A stretch of DNA of 64,000 nucleotides, from positions 868,001-932,000 of the forward strand of contig NZ_JBHZGI010000001.1 of assembly GCF_051900535.1 (NCBI RefSeq). The letters run 5' to 3'. The position numbers and the translations under genes are program-made. Positions 9,754-19,100 of this stretch are shown in pieces. The notes beneath the pieces are model-generated. The model was not told the origin of the DNA. It did not search any database and saw nothing but the letters and a program-made list of their open reading frames with translations. The first letter of the stretch is position 1, and every line of letters begins with the position of its first letter. This DNA comes from Frateuria_A sp051900535 (GTDB lineage: Bacteria; Pseudomonadota; Gammaproteobacteria; Xanthomonadales; Rhodanobacteraceae).

Positions 9754-9827
9754 GGGGACGACATCCGTCGAGGGGTGGGAGACAACCGGCCACCGCCGAA
9801 CGGCGAGGAACGGACCGAAGATGCGAC

Positions 9828-11345
9828 TCAGGCTGGCACCGGCACGGCGGCGCAGCAGCGCTCGATGAAGGCGGCGTGGCTGGGCATCGCCTGCACGCAA
9901 CTGGCGATCACACGTCCCACGTTGGCGATATAGCCGTCCACGTCGGACTGGGCGACCTGGTCCACCAGCGGGTGGTACTGCGCCGGCACGATGCCCTGGC
10001 CGATCATCACCTGCACCCAGCTGACCAGCGCGAACATCTCCTCGCCCTGGCGGAAGAAGCGGCCGCTGTCGCGGAACAGGCGGATGGTCTCGGCCAGCGC
10101 CGGCGGCACCGCCATCGTGCGGCAGTCGTTCCAGAACGCGCTGTCGGTGCGTGTCGTGGCGTGGTAATGCAGAATCAGGAAGTCGCGGATGCGCTCGTAC
10201 TCGAACACCGACTGGGCGTTGTAGCGCTCCATCAGCACCGGGTCGAAGTCGTTCCAGGGGAACAGGTTGAGGAACCGGGCGATGCCCGACTGCACCATGT
10301 AGATGCTGGTCGATTCGAGCGGTTCCATGAAGCCGCTGGCCAGGCCCAGTGCGACCACGTTGCGGTCCCAGAACTTGCGCCGCATCCCCGCGGTGAAGCG
10401 CAGCACGCGCGGCTCGCCGAGCGGGCGGCCGTCCAGATGCTTCAGCAACGTGGCCGCCGCCTCGTCGTCGCTCAGGTGAGCGCTGGAATAGACGTGGCCG
10501 TTGCCGGTGCGATGCTGCAACGGGATGCGCCACTGCCACCCGGCGGCACGCGCGGTGGCGCGCGTGTACGGCGTGGGCGGGCCAACCTTCTCGCAGGCCA
10601 CCGCCACCGCGCGGTCGCACGGCAGCCAGCGGCTGAAGTCGTCGTAGCCGGCGTGCAGCGTCTGCTCGATCAGCAGGCCGCGGAAGCCGGAGCAGTCGAC
10701 GAACAGGTCGCCTGCGATTCGCGTACCGGAGGCCAGCGTGACCGCCTCGACGAAACCGTTGTCCGGATGCAGCGCGACATCGACGATCTTGCCTTCGATG
10801 CGCTGCACGCCGTGGCGTTCGGCGTAGTCGTGCAGGAAGCGCGCGTACAGCCCGGCATCGAACTGGTAGGCATAGGCGATGTTGGCCAGCGGCGAGGTCG
10901 GCGGCACGTCGCTGGCCGACACCATGAACCTGCCCTGCCCGGCCGCCAGCGCGTTGAGCGAGTAGGCACCAAGGTCGGCTGCCTTGCCCTGCCGGCGTGC
11001 CTTCAGCCAGTACTGGTGGAACGGCAGCAGCCCCAGGTCGGGGCCGAGGTTGCCGAAGCTGTGGAAGTAGCGATCGCCGATGCGCCCCCAGTCGTTGAAC
11101 TGGATGCCGAGCTTGAACGTGCCCTGCGTGCGCCGTACGAACTCGGCTTCGTCGATGCCGAGCAGGTTGTTGAACAGCTTCAGGTGCGGCACGGTCGACT
11201 CGCCCACGCCGACGATGCCGATCTCGTCAGACTCGATCAGCCGGATCGCATAGCGTCCGCCGAGCACCTTGGCGAAGGCGGCGGCAGCCATCCAGCCTGC
11301 CGTGCCGCCACCGACGATGACGATGTCGCGAATGGGTCCGCTCAT
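9828..11345 (-). CDS. Tryptophan halogenase family flavoprotein
   Basis: 505 aa. The FAD-binding GGGTAGW motif is at 12-18, the family lysine at Lys78 in the TFKLG segment, and the halogenase-specific WxWxIP signature is intact at 270-275. Characterised family members use FADH2, oxygen and chloride or bromide to halogenate tryptophan or other indoles. No flavin reductase or indole biosynthesis gene lies nearby. Instead it sits between a TonB-dependent receptor and a glycanase, a common arrangement in Caulobacterales and Xanthomonadales for which the substrate is unknown. ATG 11345 follows the FAD-fold start closely (MSGPIRDIVIVGGG); the upstream extension adds only a non-conserved stretch. 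Confidence 0.85.
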   Translation of the reverse strand: MSGPIRDIVIVGGGTAGWMAAAAFAKVLGGRYAIRLIESDEIGIVGVGESTVPHLKLFNNLLGIDEAEFVRRTQGTFKLGIQFNDWGRIGDRYFHSFGNLGPDLGLLPFHQYWLKARRQGKAADLGAYSLNALAAGQGRFMVSASDVPPTSPLANIAYAYQFDAGLYARFLHDYAERHGVQRIEGKIVDVALHPDNGFVEAVTLASGTRIAGDLFVDCSGFRGLLIEQTLHAGYDDFSRWLPCDRAVAVACEKVGPPTPYTRATARAAGWQWRIPLQHRTGNGHVYSSAHLSDDEAAATLLKHLDGRPLGEPRVLRFTAGMRRKFWDRNVVALGLASGFMEPLESTSIYMVQSGIARFLNLFPWNDFDPVLMERYNAQSVFEYERIRDFLILHYHATTRTDSAFWNDCRTMAVPPALAETIRLFRDSGRFFRQGEEMFALVSWVQVMIGQGIVPAQYHPLVDQVAQSDVDGYIANVGRVIASCVQAMPSHAAFIERCCAAVPVPA

Positions 11346-11409
11346 GGAAGGCGCCAGGTGGGAGCTGCACTCCCGCACGGCCATGGCCGTGAGGGAGTGC
11401 GAATACGCG

Positions 11410-14400
11410 CTAGAAGTTCAGGCCGACCTCGAACTTGAACGTGCGCGGCACGAAGGTGATGTTGCCCAGGCGGTTGTACTCCACCGTCGCCTGCCCGTTC
11501 GCGTAGGTCGGAACGTAGTCGACGAAGTTGTCCCAGTTGAACACGTTCAACACGTCGAACCGGCCGAACAGCGTCACCCCGTGGCCGAGGTCGAAGTTCT
11601 TGGTCGCCTGGAAGTCGATGTCGCGGTAGCCCCAGATCTTGCCGCCGAAGATGAAGCGCGAGCCACCCGGCGTCGCCGCCTGCGGTATGCAGTTGTTGCC
11701 GGCTGGGAACACCGCGCCGTCGTAGCAGGCGATGCCGTTGAACGGCAGCGGCGTGGCCAGGGTCAGCTTCGCCGACAGCGTGGTGCCCCACGGTCCGTCG
11801 ACGTTGCCGGTGGCGACGAAGCGATGCTTGGCCGCGGCATTGGAGGTGATGAACGGGTAGTCGCCGATGGTTGCCTCGTCGAACGAGTAATGCTCGTTGA
11901 TGTCGCGGTTCTGCTTGGCGTGGGTGAAGGTGTAGGCGAACGTCGCGCCCCAGTGTGATTCCTTCGTGTACGGCTTTTCCGCCGAGAGCAGCAGCTGGGT
12001 GGTGCGGGTGGCGATGCCGTTGTTGCCTACGATCAGCGCGCCGAAGCCGGGCACGCCGTTGCCCCACGGCTGGCTGTTGTTCTGGAAGAACGCGCCGTCC
12101 GGGTAGCGGTTGCCGAGCGTGAAGGCGAAGCCGTCGTGGCTGAGGATGCGCGATACCGTCGCGCTCGTGTTCCAGTCGCCCACCTGGTTGCGCATGCCGA
12201 GGCTGAACTGGTCGGAGTACGGCGCCTTCAGGTGGTTGTTCATCAGGTCGACCTCGGTCCCGGCATTGCTGCTGGGGCCAAGCAACGCCTGCAGGTTAGA
12301 CAGACCGTTGAGGTAGTTCGGGTTCCAGTCGTAGCAGGGGGTCGAGTTGCGGTGGCACAGGCCGGTCGCGGGGTCACGGAAGTAGATCGTGTACTGCGGC
12401 AGCGCCGACTTGGTCGTTTCGAGCTGCAGGTAGTCGTACAGGTCGCGGTCGTAGGCGCGGCCGGCGCCGCCGAAGATCACGTGCGCCTCGTCGCCGAACA
12501 GGTCGTAGGAGAAGCCCAGCCGAGGCTGCCACTCGCCCTTGTAGGCAGAGCGGTTCCGACCGGTGCTGATGTAGTCGTTGACGTCGATGCCGCCCAGCGC
12601 CAGCGACTGCGCGTAGGTCTGGCCCGGGGGACCGTTCGGGTCCTGGCTGTTGAGCGCGGCCACGACGTTCGCGGGGGTGACGAAGTTGGTGTACGAGGGC
12701 GTGCGCTCGTAGTCCCAGCGCACGCCAAGGTTCAGCGTGAACTTGTCGGTGATGTCCCAGTCGTCCTGGATATAGGCGCCGAACTGGTGGCTCTTGGTGG
12801 ACACCGACGGCGTGAGTCCCAGCCCCGTCACCGGCTTGGTGAAGAAGGCCTTGTACGGCGTGGCCGCCGTGCCGGCGGTCGTCACGTTGTAGGAAAACTG
12901 CGGGTTGACGTCGGCCGCGTCGGCCGCGTTCAGCGTGACCATCTTCTTCTTGAAGCCCAGCTTGATCACGTGGTCGCCGTGCCACTGCAGGTCGTTGAAG
13001 GTGAAGTCGTCCTGGATGGCCGGACCCTTCTGCCCCTTGTTTTGCGTGGCCAACGGGTTGGCCGCGCCGGTCTGGATGATCACCGGGTCGTCGGTCGGGC
13101 GCTCCCAGGTGTAGACCAGGCCGTTGCCGTAGTTGAGCGCGGTCGGTGCGTTGAAGGCGTCCTCGTAGGTCAGCAGCAGCTCGTTGAAGTACGCCTCGCC
13201 GCTGTGCTGCCAGCGCAGCGTGTAGCGCTTGTCGTTGTTGCGGGTGCTGTAGCCGACGGAGGGAGCGTTCTGGTCGCCGATGCCGCCAAGCTGGTTTTCC
13301 TTGCGGATCTGTGCGCTGGCCTCGAAGCGGTCGCGGTCGGTCGGCTCCCAGTCGAGCTTGCCGAAGTAGAGGTCTTCCTTGAAGTTCAGCCCGGCCGGGC
13401 CGAACAGCCCGGCCACGTCGGCGGGCAGGTAGGCCACGCCCGGCGCGCCGTCGGCGCTGGGCACGACGGTGATCGGCGTATCGAAGCGCTTGGCCTCGTA
13501 CGTCGCGAAGAAATGCATCTTGTCCTTGATGATCGGACCGCCGATGGCGAAGCCGTATTCCTTTTCCTCCGACGGCGTCTTGGTGCCGGAGTCGCGCTCG
13601 GCCGGCGTGCGCTCGCGGAACGCATCGTTGGTATAGCGGTAATAGGTCTCGCCGTGGAATTCGTTGGTGCCGGACTTGGTCTGCGCCGTCACCGCGGCCG
13701 AGGAGATCTGGTCGTACTCGGCCTTGTAGTTGGAGGTGATGACCTTGTACTCGCCGATCGCCAGCTGCGGGAACGGGTTGCCCTGGCTGCCGAACTGGCC
13801 GCTGACGCCGCCTTCCTTGACGTAGCTCTTCTGGCCCACGCCGTCGATGTAGACGTTGACCGAGCTGTTGTTCATCGCGCCGCCGCGCAGCGAGGTGTTG
13901 CCCTTGGAGTCGACGGTGAAGACCATGCCGGGCACGGTGTCGGCGAACTCCAGGAAGTTGCGCGAGATCTGCGGGATGGTCTGGATCTGGCGCAGCGAAA
14001 TGGTGTTGCCCACTTCCGGCGTCTTGACCTCGGTAAGCGTGGTCGCGGTGACCGACACGCCGCCAAGCGTGGTGGCGGCGGCCGGCGAAGGCGCACCCGC
14101 GGCCACCGGCGCACCGGCCGCGACCGGCGCCTGGAGGTTCAAGGTCGCGGTGGAGGCCACCGTCAGCGTCACCGTCTGCTTGGTTCCGGGGCCGGCATCG
14201 ACCTGATAGGTGCCCGGCTGCAGGCCGGGCAGCGCATAGCTGCCGTCCGCGCCAGTGCGCGTGCGTCGCACCGACCCGGTCGCCACGTTGCGGGCGGTGA
14301 CCTGGGCGTTGGCCGGGCCGGTGCCGCGCAGGGTGGCGTTGGCGGTCTGCGCCCAGGACACGTCCGGGGCGGCGGCGAAAGCGGCCACCGAGCCGGTGAT

Positions 14401-14445
14401 CAGGCTCGCCAGCAGGCGTTTGTTCAAGCGCAACATCGTGTTCAT
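11410..14445 (-). CDS. Oar-like TonB-dependent outer-membrane receptor
   Basis: 1011 aa. Signal peptide (cleavage after SWA-Q near residue 33), a carboxypeptidase-regulatory-like beta-sandwich (about 35-105), an Ala/Pro-rich linker, a plug domain (TLTEVKTPEVGNTIS onward, with SLRGGAMNNSSVNVYIDGV) and a large 22-strand-type barrel ending in the outer-membrane signature FEVGLNF. It imports a bulky substrate with TonB energy. It is the first gene of the run receptor, halogenase, glucanase, so the substrate is probably an oligosaccharide released or modified by those enzymes. A TonB box is not obvious. ATG 14445 is preceded by GGGGTGGAA. Confidence 0.85.
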   Translation of the reverse strand: MNTMLRLNKRLLASLITGSVAAFAAAPDVSWAQTANATLRGTGPANAQVTARNVATGSVRRTRTGADGSYALPGLQPGTYQVDAGPGTKQTVTLTVASTATLNLQAPVAAGAPVAAGAPSPAAATTLGGVSVTATTLTEVKTPEVGNTISLRQIQTIPQISRNFLEFADTVPGMVFTVDSKGNTSLRGGAMNNSSVNVYIDGVGQKSYVKEGGVSGQFGSQGNPFPQLAIGEYKVITSNYKAEYDQISSAAVTAQTKSGTNEFHGETYYRYTNDAFRERTPAERDSGTKTPSEEKEYGFAIGGPIIKDKMHFFATYEAKRFDTPITVVPSADGAPGVAYLPADVAGLFGPAGLNFKEDLYFGKLDWEPTDRDRFEASAQIRKENQLGGIGDQNAPSVGYSTRNNDKRYTLRWQHSGEAYFNELLLTYEDAFNAPTALNYGNGLVYTWERPTDDPVIIQTGAANPLATQNKGQKGPAIQDDFTFNDLQWHGDHVIKLGFKKKMVTLNAADAADVNPQFSYNVTTAGTAATPYKAFFTKPVTGLGLTPSVSTKSHQFGAYIQDDWDITDKFTLNLGVRWDYERTPSYTNFVTPANVVAALNSQDPNGPPGQTYAQSLALGGIDVNDYISTGRNRSAYKGEWQPRLGFSYDLFGDEAHVIFGGAGRAYDRDLYDYLQLETTKSALPQYTIYFRDPATGLCHRNSTPCYDWNPNYLNGLSNLQALLGPSSNAGTEVDLMNNHLKAPYSDQFSLGMRNQVGDWNTSATVSRILSHDGFAFTLGNRYPDGAFFQNNSQPWGNGVPGFGALIVGNNGIATRTTQLLLSAEKPYTKESHWGATFAYTFTHAKQNRDINEHYSFDEATIGDYPFITSNAAAKHRFVATGNVDGPWGTTLSAKLTLATPLPFNGIACYDGAVFPAGNNCIPQAATPGGSRFIFGGKIWGYRDIDFQATKNFDLGHGVTLFGRFDVLNVFNWDNFVDYVPTYANGQATVEYNRLGNITFVPRTFKFEVGLNF

Positions 14446-14479
14446 CGTTCCACCCCGAGGTCCGGCTTTTGGTGGGATG

Positions 14480-14540
14480 GTTGTTTCAACCGGGTGATGC
14501 GTTCGTGAGTTTTCTGCCGGCGATGTCTCCGATGCCGATT
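14480..14540. repeat. Direct repeat, copy A
   Basis: About 61 bp that recurs at 15654-15716. A 28-bp core is identical (14492-14519 and 15667-15694); the flanks match with small changes. Copy A lies in the leader of the TonB receptor, on the far side of the dioxygenase gene from copy B. Confidence 0.8.
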
Positions 14541-14779
14541 TCCTGCCCGCGGAAGTGGGGACGTCAAGATCCTGCGGGAATGTTCAGCCCGCTCGCACGC
14601 CACCAGACTCCACCGGGAAGGGCTACTGCACGACCGACCCCGAAGGCATGGGGCTGCCCCGCTTCGCCACAGGGCACGTCAGCGGACAGAAGAGGCACTC
14701 CATACCCGGTCTTTCGCCCCTTTTCACCCAGGCCAAATGCCGTTGGCGATACTCAGGCATTCCCCTGCAAGGTCGCTCG

Positions 14780-15577
14780 ATGAACGCGCAGCCCGCCTCG
14801 ACCGCACGCATGCCCGCAGTCTTCTTCGGACACGGCAATCCGATGAACGCCCTGCTCGACAATGCCTGGTCGCGGGGCTGGGCTTCGCTCGGGCGACGGC
14901 TACCTCGTCCGCGCGCCGTGTTGTCGGTGTCGGCCCACTGGTACCTGCCCGGCACGGCGGTGACCGCAATGCCCGCGCCGCGCACCATCCACGATTTCGG
15001 CGGCTTCCCGCGCGAGCTGTTCGCTGTGCAGTACCCGGCCCCAGGGGATCCGCAACTGGCGCACCGGGTGCGGGAGCTGCTCGATCCGCTCGATGTGCGC
15101 GCCGACCTCGAATGGGGCCTGGACCACGGCACCTGGTCGGTCCTGCACCATGTATTTCCCGAGGCAGACGTACCGGTCGTGCAACTCTCGATCGACGAAG
15201 CGCAGCCGCCGGCGTACCACTACGAACTGGGACGCCGGCTGAGACCGTTGCGCGACGAGGGCGTCCTGCTGATCGGCAGCGGCGACGTGGTGCACAACCT
15301 GCACGCCTACGCCTGGGGTCGACACCCCGCCGAACCGTTCGACTGGGCGCTTCGCTTCGAGGCCCAGGCCCGCGAGCTCATGCTCAAGGGCGACCACCGG
15401 CCACTACTGGACTACGAGTCGCTCGGCCGCGACGCCCAACTGTCGGTGCCCACGCCGGACCACTTCCTGCCGCTGCTGTACGTGTTGGGCGCGAGCGAGC
15501 CGGGCGAAGCGGTGAGCTTCCCGGTCGAGGGCATGGACGGCGGCTCGATCTCGATGCTCAGCGTGCAGTTCGGTTGA
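14780..15577 (+). CDS. ygiD: DODA-type extradiol dioxygenase (YgiD-like)
   Basis: 265 aa, cytoplasmic, class III extradiol (LigB superfamily) fold. The metal-binding histidines are visible: His18 in FGHGNPMN, His53 in SAHWY and His172 in GSGDVVHNL; His116 in GLDHGTW is the likely catalytic base. E. coli YgiD opens the catechol ring of L-DOPA between carbons 4 and 5. Length matches the family (about 260 aa). ATG 14780 is preceded by AAGG; the frame is open upstream but that region has no conserved sequence. A decayed fragment of a second copy lies just downstream (15723-15818), and a direct repeat flanks the gene, so the locus was once duplicated. Confidence 0.88.
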   Translation: MNAQPASTARMPAVFFGHGNPMNALLDNAWSRGWASLGRRLPRPRAVLSVSAHWYLPGTAVTAMPAPRTIHDFGGFPRELFAVQYPAPGDPQLAHRVRELLDPLDVRADLEWGLDHGTWSVLHHVFPEADVPVVQLSIDEAQPPAYHYELGRRLRPLRDEGVLLIGSGDVVHNLHAYAWGRHPAEPFDWALRFEAQARELMLKGDHRPLLDYESLGRDAQLSVPTPDHFLPLLYVLGASEPGEAVSFPVEGMDGGSISMLSVQFG

Positions 15578-15603
15578 CTGCCTGGCCAGCACCAGCCTGT
15601 CGC

Positions 15604-15647
15604 GAAAGTGCTCTCTGACCCGGGTTTTACCCACCCGGGTTTTACCC
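15604..15647. repeat. REP-type element (RAYT family)
   Basis: Starts with GAAAGTGCTCTCTGACCCGG, matching the REP sequences flanking the RAYT gene at 32.4-33.3 kb apart from single changes. It is followed by two copies of CGGGTTTTACCC (15621-15632 and 15636-15647). Confidence 0.65.
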
Positions 15648-15653
15648 GGCTTT

Positions 15654-15716
15654 CGGTTGTTCAACGGGGTGATGCGTTCGTGAGTTTTCTGCCGCCGTTG
15701 CCTTGAGATGCCGATG
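15654..15716. repeat. Direct repeat, copy B
   Basis: Second copy of the 14480-14540 repeat, sharing the identical 28-bp core at 15667-15694. It is joined directly to the remnant of a second dioxygenase gene. Confidence 0.8.
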
Positions 15717-15722
15717 TATTGC

Positions 15723-15818
15723 GCATTGGCACAAGTCGACGAGCGCATGCTGCAAGAAGATCACCGGCCGCTACTGGAATCGCATGGCCCCGACGCCGAA
15801 TGGTCGGTCCCCACGGGC
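15723..15818 (+). pseudogene. Remnant of a second DODA-type dioxygenase
   Basis: Translated in the frame of 15708, this stretch reads AQVDERMLQEDHRPLLESHG followed by PDAEWSVPT. It aligns with the intact neighbour's AQARELMLKGDHRPLLDYES and GRDAQLSVPT, the C-terminal quarter of the enzyme. The rest of the gene is gone and the frame runs on into unrelated sequence. With the direct repeat immediately upstream it looks like a tandem copy that lost about 0.9 kb. Confidence 0.75.
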
Positions 15819-16146
15819 ACTCCCTGCCCTGCCCCGAGGGCGGCAAGGACATGCAGCAACGCGCAAACAGGCGCACGAAGGAACGCTTCTGGCCAGCCCG
15901 GCCTGTCCGGGCTGGCGGGAAATACGTCGGCTACGGACAGCGAACTGCGGCCCGGGGGCGCTTTTCTTTTGGACGGCCAGACGCGGGCGGTCCCAACAGC
16001 TCGCCGCCAGTCGCCGTTCGGGATCGTTCCATTCGGCCCGCGCGGCCGGGGCGACGGCGCGGCACTTGCCGGCCAGACGGAACTGGCCCATAAGAAGCCC
16101 GCTTCATACCTGCGGTTTCGATGCATGCGCGCCGGGGAGGCCGATC

Positions 16147-19100
16147 ATGGATCAGACGACGCAAGCGCACGTGCAGCGTGACGGCATTCCCGCACACGAA
16201 AGCGAGGCATTGAACCGGCGGCGCGCCATCGGCGGAATCGATGCCGCGGCGCCGACGATCGGGTTGGCGCTGTCCGGCGGCGGAGTGCGCAGCGCGACGT
16301 TCTGCCTGGGCGTGCTGCGGGCACTGGCGAAGAACGGCGTGCTGCATCGCTTCGACTATCTCTCGACCGTGTCGGGCGGCGGCTATGCGGGGTCTGCGTT
16401 TGGACGTCTGTTCGGCACCAAGGCCGGGGCCAGCGAGGTCGAGCGGGGCCTGGCCGACGACCGTTCGCTTTGGCTGTGGTGGCTGCGCAGCAACGGCCGC
16501 TACCTGATTCCTTCAGGTCCGCGCGACCTGCTGCAGACCTGGGCAGGCCAACTGCGCGGCTTCGTCGCCACCCAGTTCGAGATCACCGCGCTGATCCTGC
16601 TGCTGTCCTGCTTGATCGTCCTGCCGCATCTGCTGGGATTCCATTGGCAGGCCGCGTCCGCACCGCTGCCGACCGGCACGCTGTGGTGGGCGGCGACACC
16701 GCTGGCCGGGTGGGTCGTCATCTTCATGGCATTCGCCTACTGGTGGTCGCGCGACGCGGACGACTGGTCGGTGTGGAGCGACCTCACGATCTGCGTATCG
16801 ACCTCGTTGATGGCCGTCTATCTGCTGAGTCCGCTATGGCACGTCACGTTGGCCGGCCATGGCCAGGTCGCCATGGCGGTGGTCGGCGGCATCTTGCTGG
16901 CGGTGCCGCTGTCGCGGCTGTGGCTGTTGCTGCGACCGTCGCGTCCGGCCGAGGATCGCGTGCGTTACACGATCGCGCTCAGCACAGCGCTGAAATACCT
17001 GACCCTGCTGTTCCTGCTGGGCGCGGCGGACCTGCTCAGCTGGTTCCTCGCCGACCAGGTGGGCGTTACCTTCCAGCACGGCTCGGTGCTGACCAGTGCC
17101 GGCCTTGCGGCGATGCTGGTCGCGGTGGCGCGATTCGCGTTGCCGCTGCTGCAGCCGCACGACCACAAGAACGGCCTCTCCCAGCTGCCACTCGCGCTGC
17201 TGGCGAATCTGTGCGGACTGCTGCTGCTCGTGCTGCTCTCGCTGTTCTGGCTCAGCGCGCTGCAGTATTTCGTGTTCGTCGCGCGGGTATCGGCACTGGA
17301 TACATGGATGCACTGGCTGGCCGTGCTGGTGCCTGGCATTGGCCAACCGCCTGCCGCCGACAACTGGCTGCGCTGGCTGACCGTGGCCATCCCCAGCCTG
17401 GCCTACGTGATGCTGACCGGCAACAACCTGCAGATGATCAACCGCTCGTCGCTGCATGCGTTCTACCGCTCGCGCATCGCGCGCACCTACGTGTCGGTGG
17501 GCAATTACGAAGGCGCGCAACGGGCGGCCGGACGTACGCGCTTTCCGATGTCCCCCTTGAGTCCGAAGACCCGCGACAACGCCGATGCGGTGATCAAGCT
17601 CACCGAGCTTCTGCAAAGCGACGACATCGCGCTGCCCGACTACGCGCCGCACGCCTATGGCGGGCCGATCCATCTGATCAACTGCTGCATCAACCAGACC
17701 ATCGACGACCGCACCGACAGCTACAACGCCGACCGCAAGGGCGTGTGCCTGACGGTGAGTTCGCTTGGATTGGAGAACGGCGCCCAGCTGCCGCTGTTGC
17801 GCACCGGCGCCGACGATCCGCTGGCGCGCAGCACCCTGTCCCAATGGATCGCGATCTCGGGCGCGGCCGCCGGCTCGGGCATGGGTTCGATGACGCGCGC
17901 CGGCATTTCGGCGCTGTTTTTCCTGAGCGGCTTCCGGCTTGGTTACTGGTGGCGCAACACACTCAATCCGTCGCGGTTCTGGTGGTCGCGCCTGGGCAAG
18001 TCGCGAGCGGCATTGCAGGAAATGCTGGCGCGCTTTCCGGGCCTGCGCAGCCCTGTCTGGTATCTGTCCGATGGCGGCCATTTCGACAACACCGGCGTCT
18101 ACAGCCTGCTCAAGCGCGAACTGAAGCTGATCGTGCTGGCCGACTGCGGCGCGGACCCGAACTACGTTTTCGGCGACGTGGAGAATCTAACCCGCAAGGC
18201 ACGCATCGACTTCGATACCGACATCGAGTTCATCGATCCGGACAGCCTGCCCACCGATTTGCCGGCCGCACTGCGTGCGCGTTTCGGCACGCCCGACAGC
18301 ATCATGCCCAGCCCCGGCAACCAGCATCTGCTGCTTGCACGCATCCGCTATCCCAGTGGTGTCAGCGGCTGTCTGCTGGTGGTCAAGCCGCGGCTGTATT
18401 GCGAGCTGCCGCTGGACGTCGCCGGCTACGCCGATCGCAACCGGGACTTTCCGCAGCAAAGCACCGCGCAGCAGTTCTTCGACGAGTCGCAGTGGGAGAG
18501 TTATTGCCAACTGGGCGAAGTGCTCGGCCTGCCGATCGACGCGCACCTGCTGGATATGCTGCCCAGGCTTGCGGAGAGCGGCGCGGCGGTCAGTGCCAAT
18601 GCCGTCTCCGCTGCCGATCAGCCCAACGTGATGACGCGGCGCCAACGCATGGGCGCCACCATCGGCGCATCGCTGAGCCTGGGCGCACTGGCCACCGTGG
18701 CGCTGACTAGCTGGCAGGCGTGGGATTCGCACCAGGCCCAACGTGCCAGCAGCGGGCGCGACGTGGAGGTACAACAGGGTGCCGCCGACGCGGTACAGAC
18801 CGATCTCGATGCCGGCCTCGCTTACGACCCGGGCATGCACGGCAAGCTCTACGCGTTGATGCGCGGCTACGACAAGGTGCGCGATTCCGAAGGCATGACC
18901 CGCACGATGAACCAGTTGGCCGACACGCTGAACCGCGCCTGCGGGCGGCTGCCTCCCGAGAGCGCGCTGATCGATCGCTGCCTGGCCGACTACGCTGCGC
19001 TGCGTAGCGCGGTGACGGAGCCCACGGCCTGGCAGAAGGCGATGCAGGATTACCGCAACGCGGTTCCCTCGGCACTGCCGGACGTGCTCGGTCCGCCGTC

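Noticed and set aside
9754..10620. N-terminal extension of the GH144-type gene
   Set aside because: It overlaps the halogenase gene in another frame; ATG 9753 starts the signal peptide.
12136..14508. Long rightward frame antisense to the TonB receptor
   Set aside because: Same reason: a shadow of a well-supported gene with no domain of its own.
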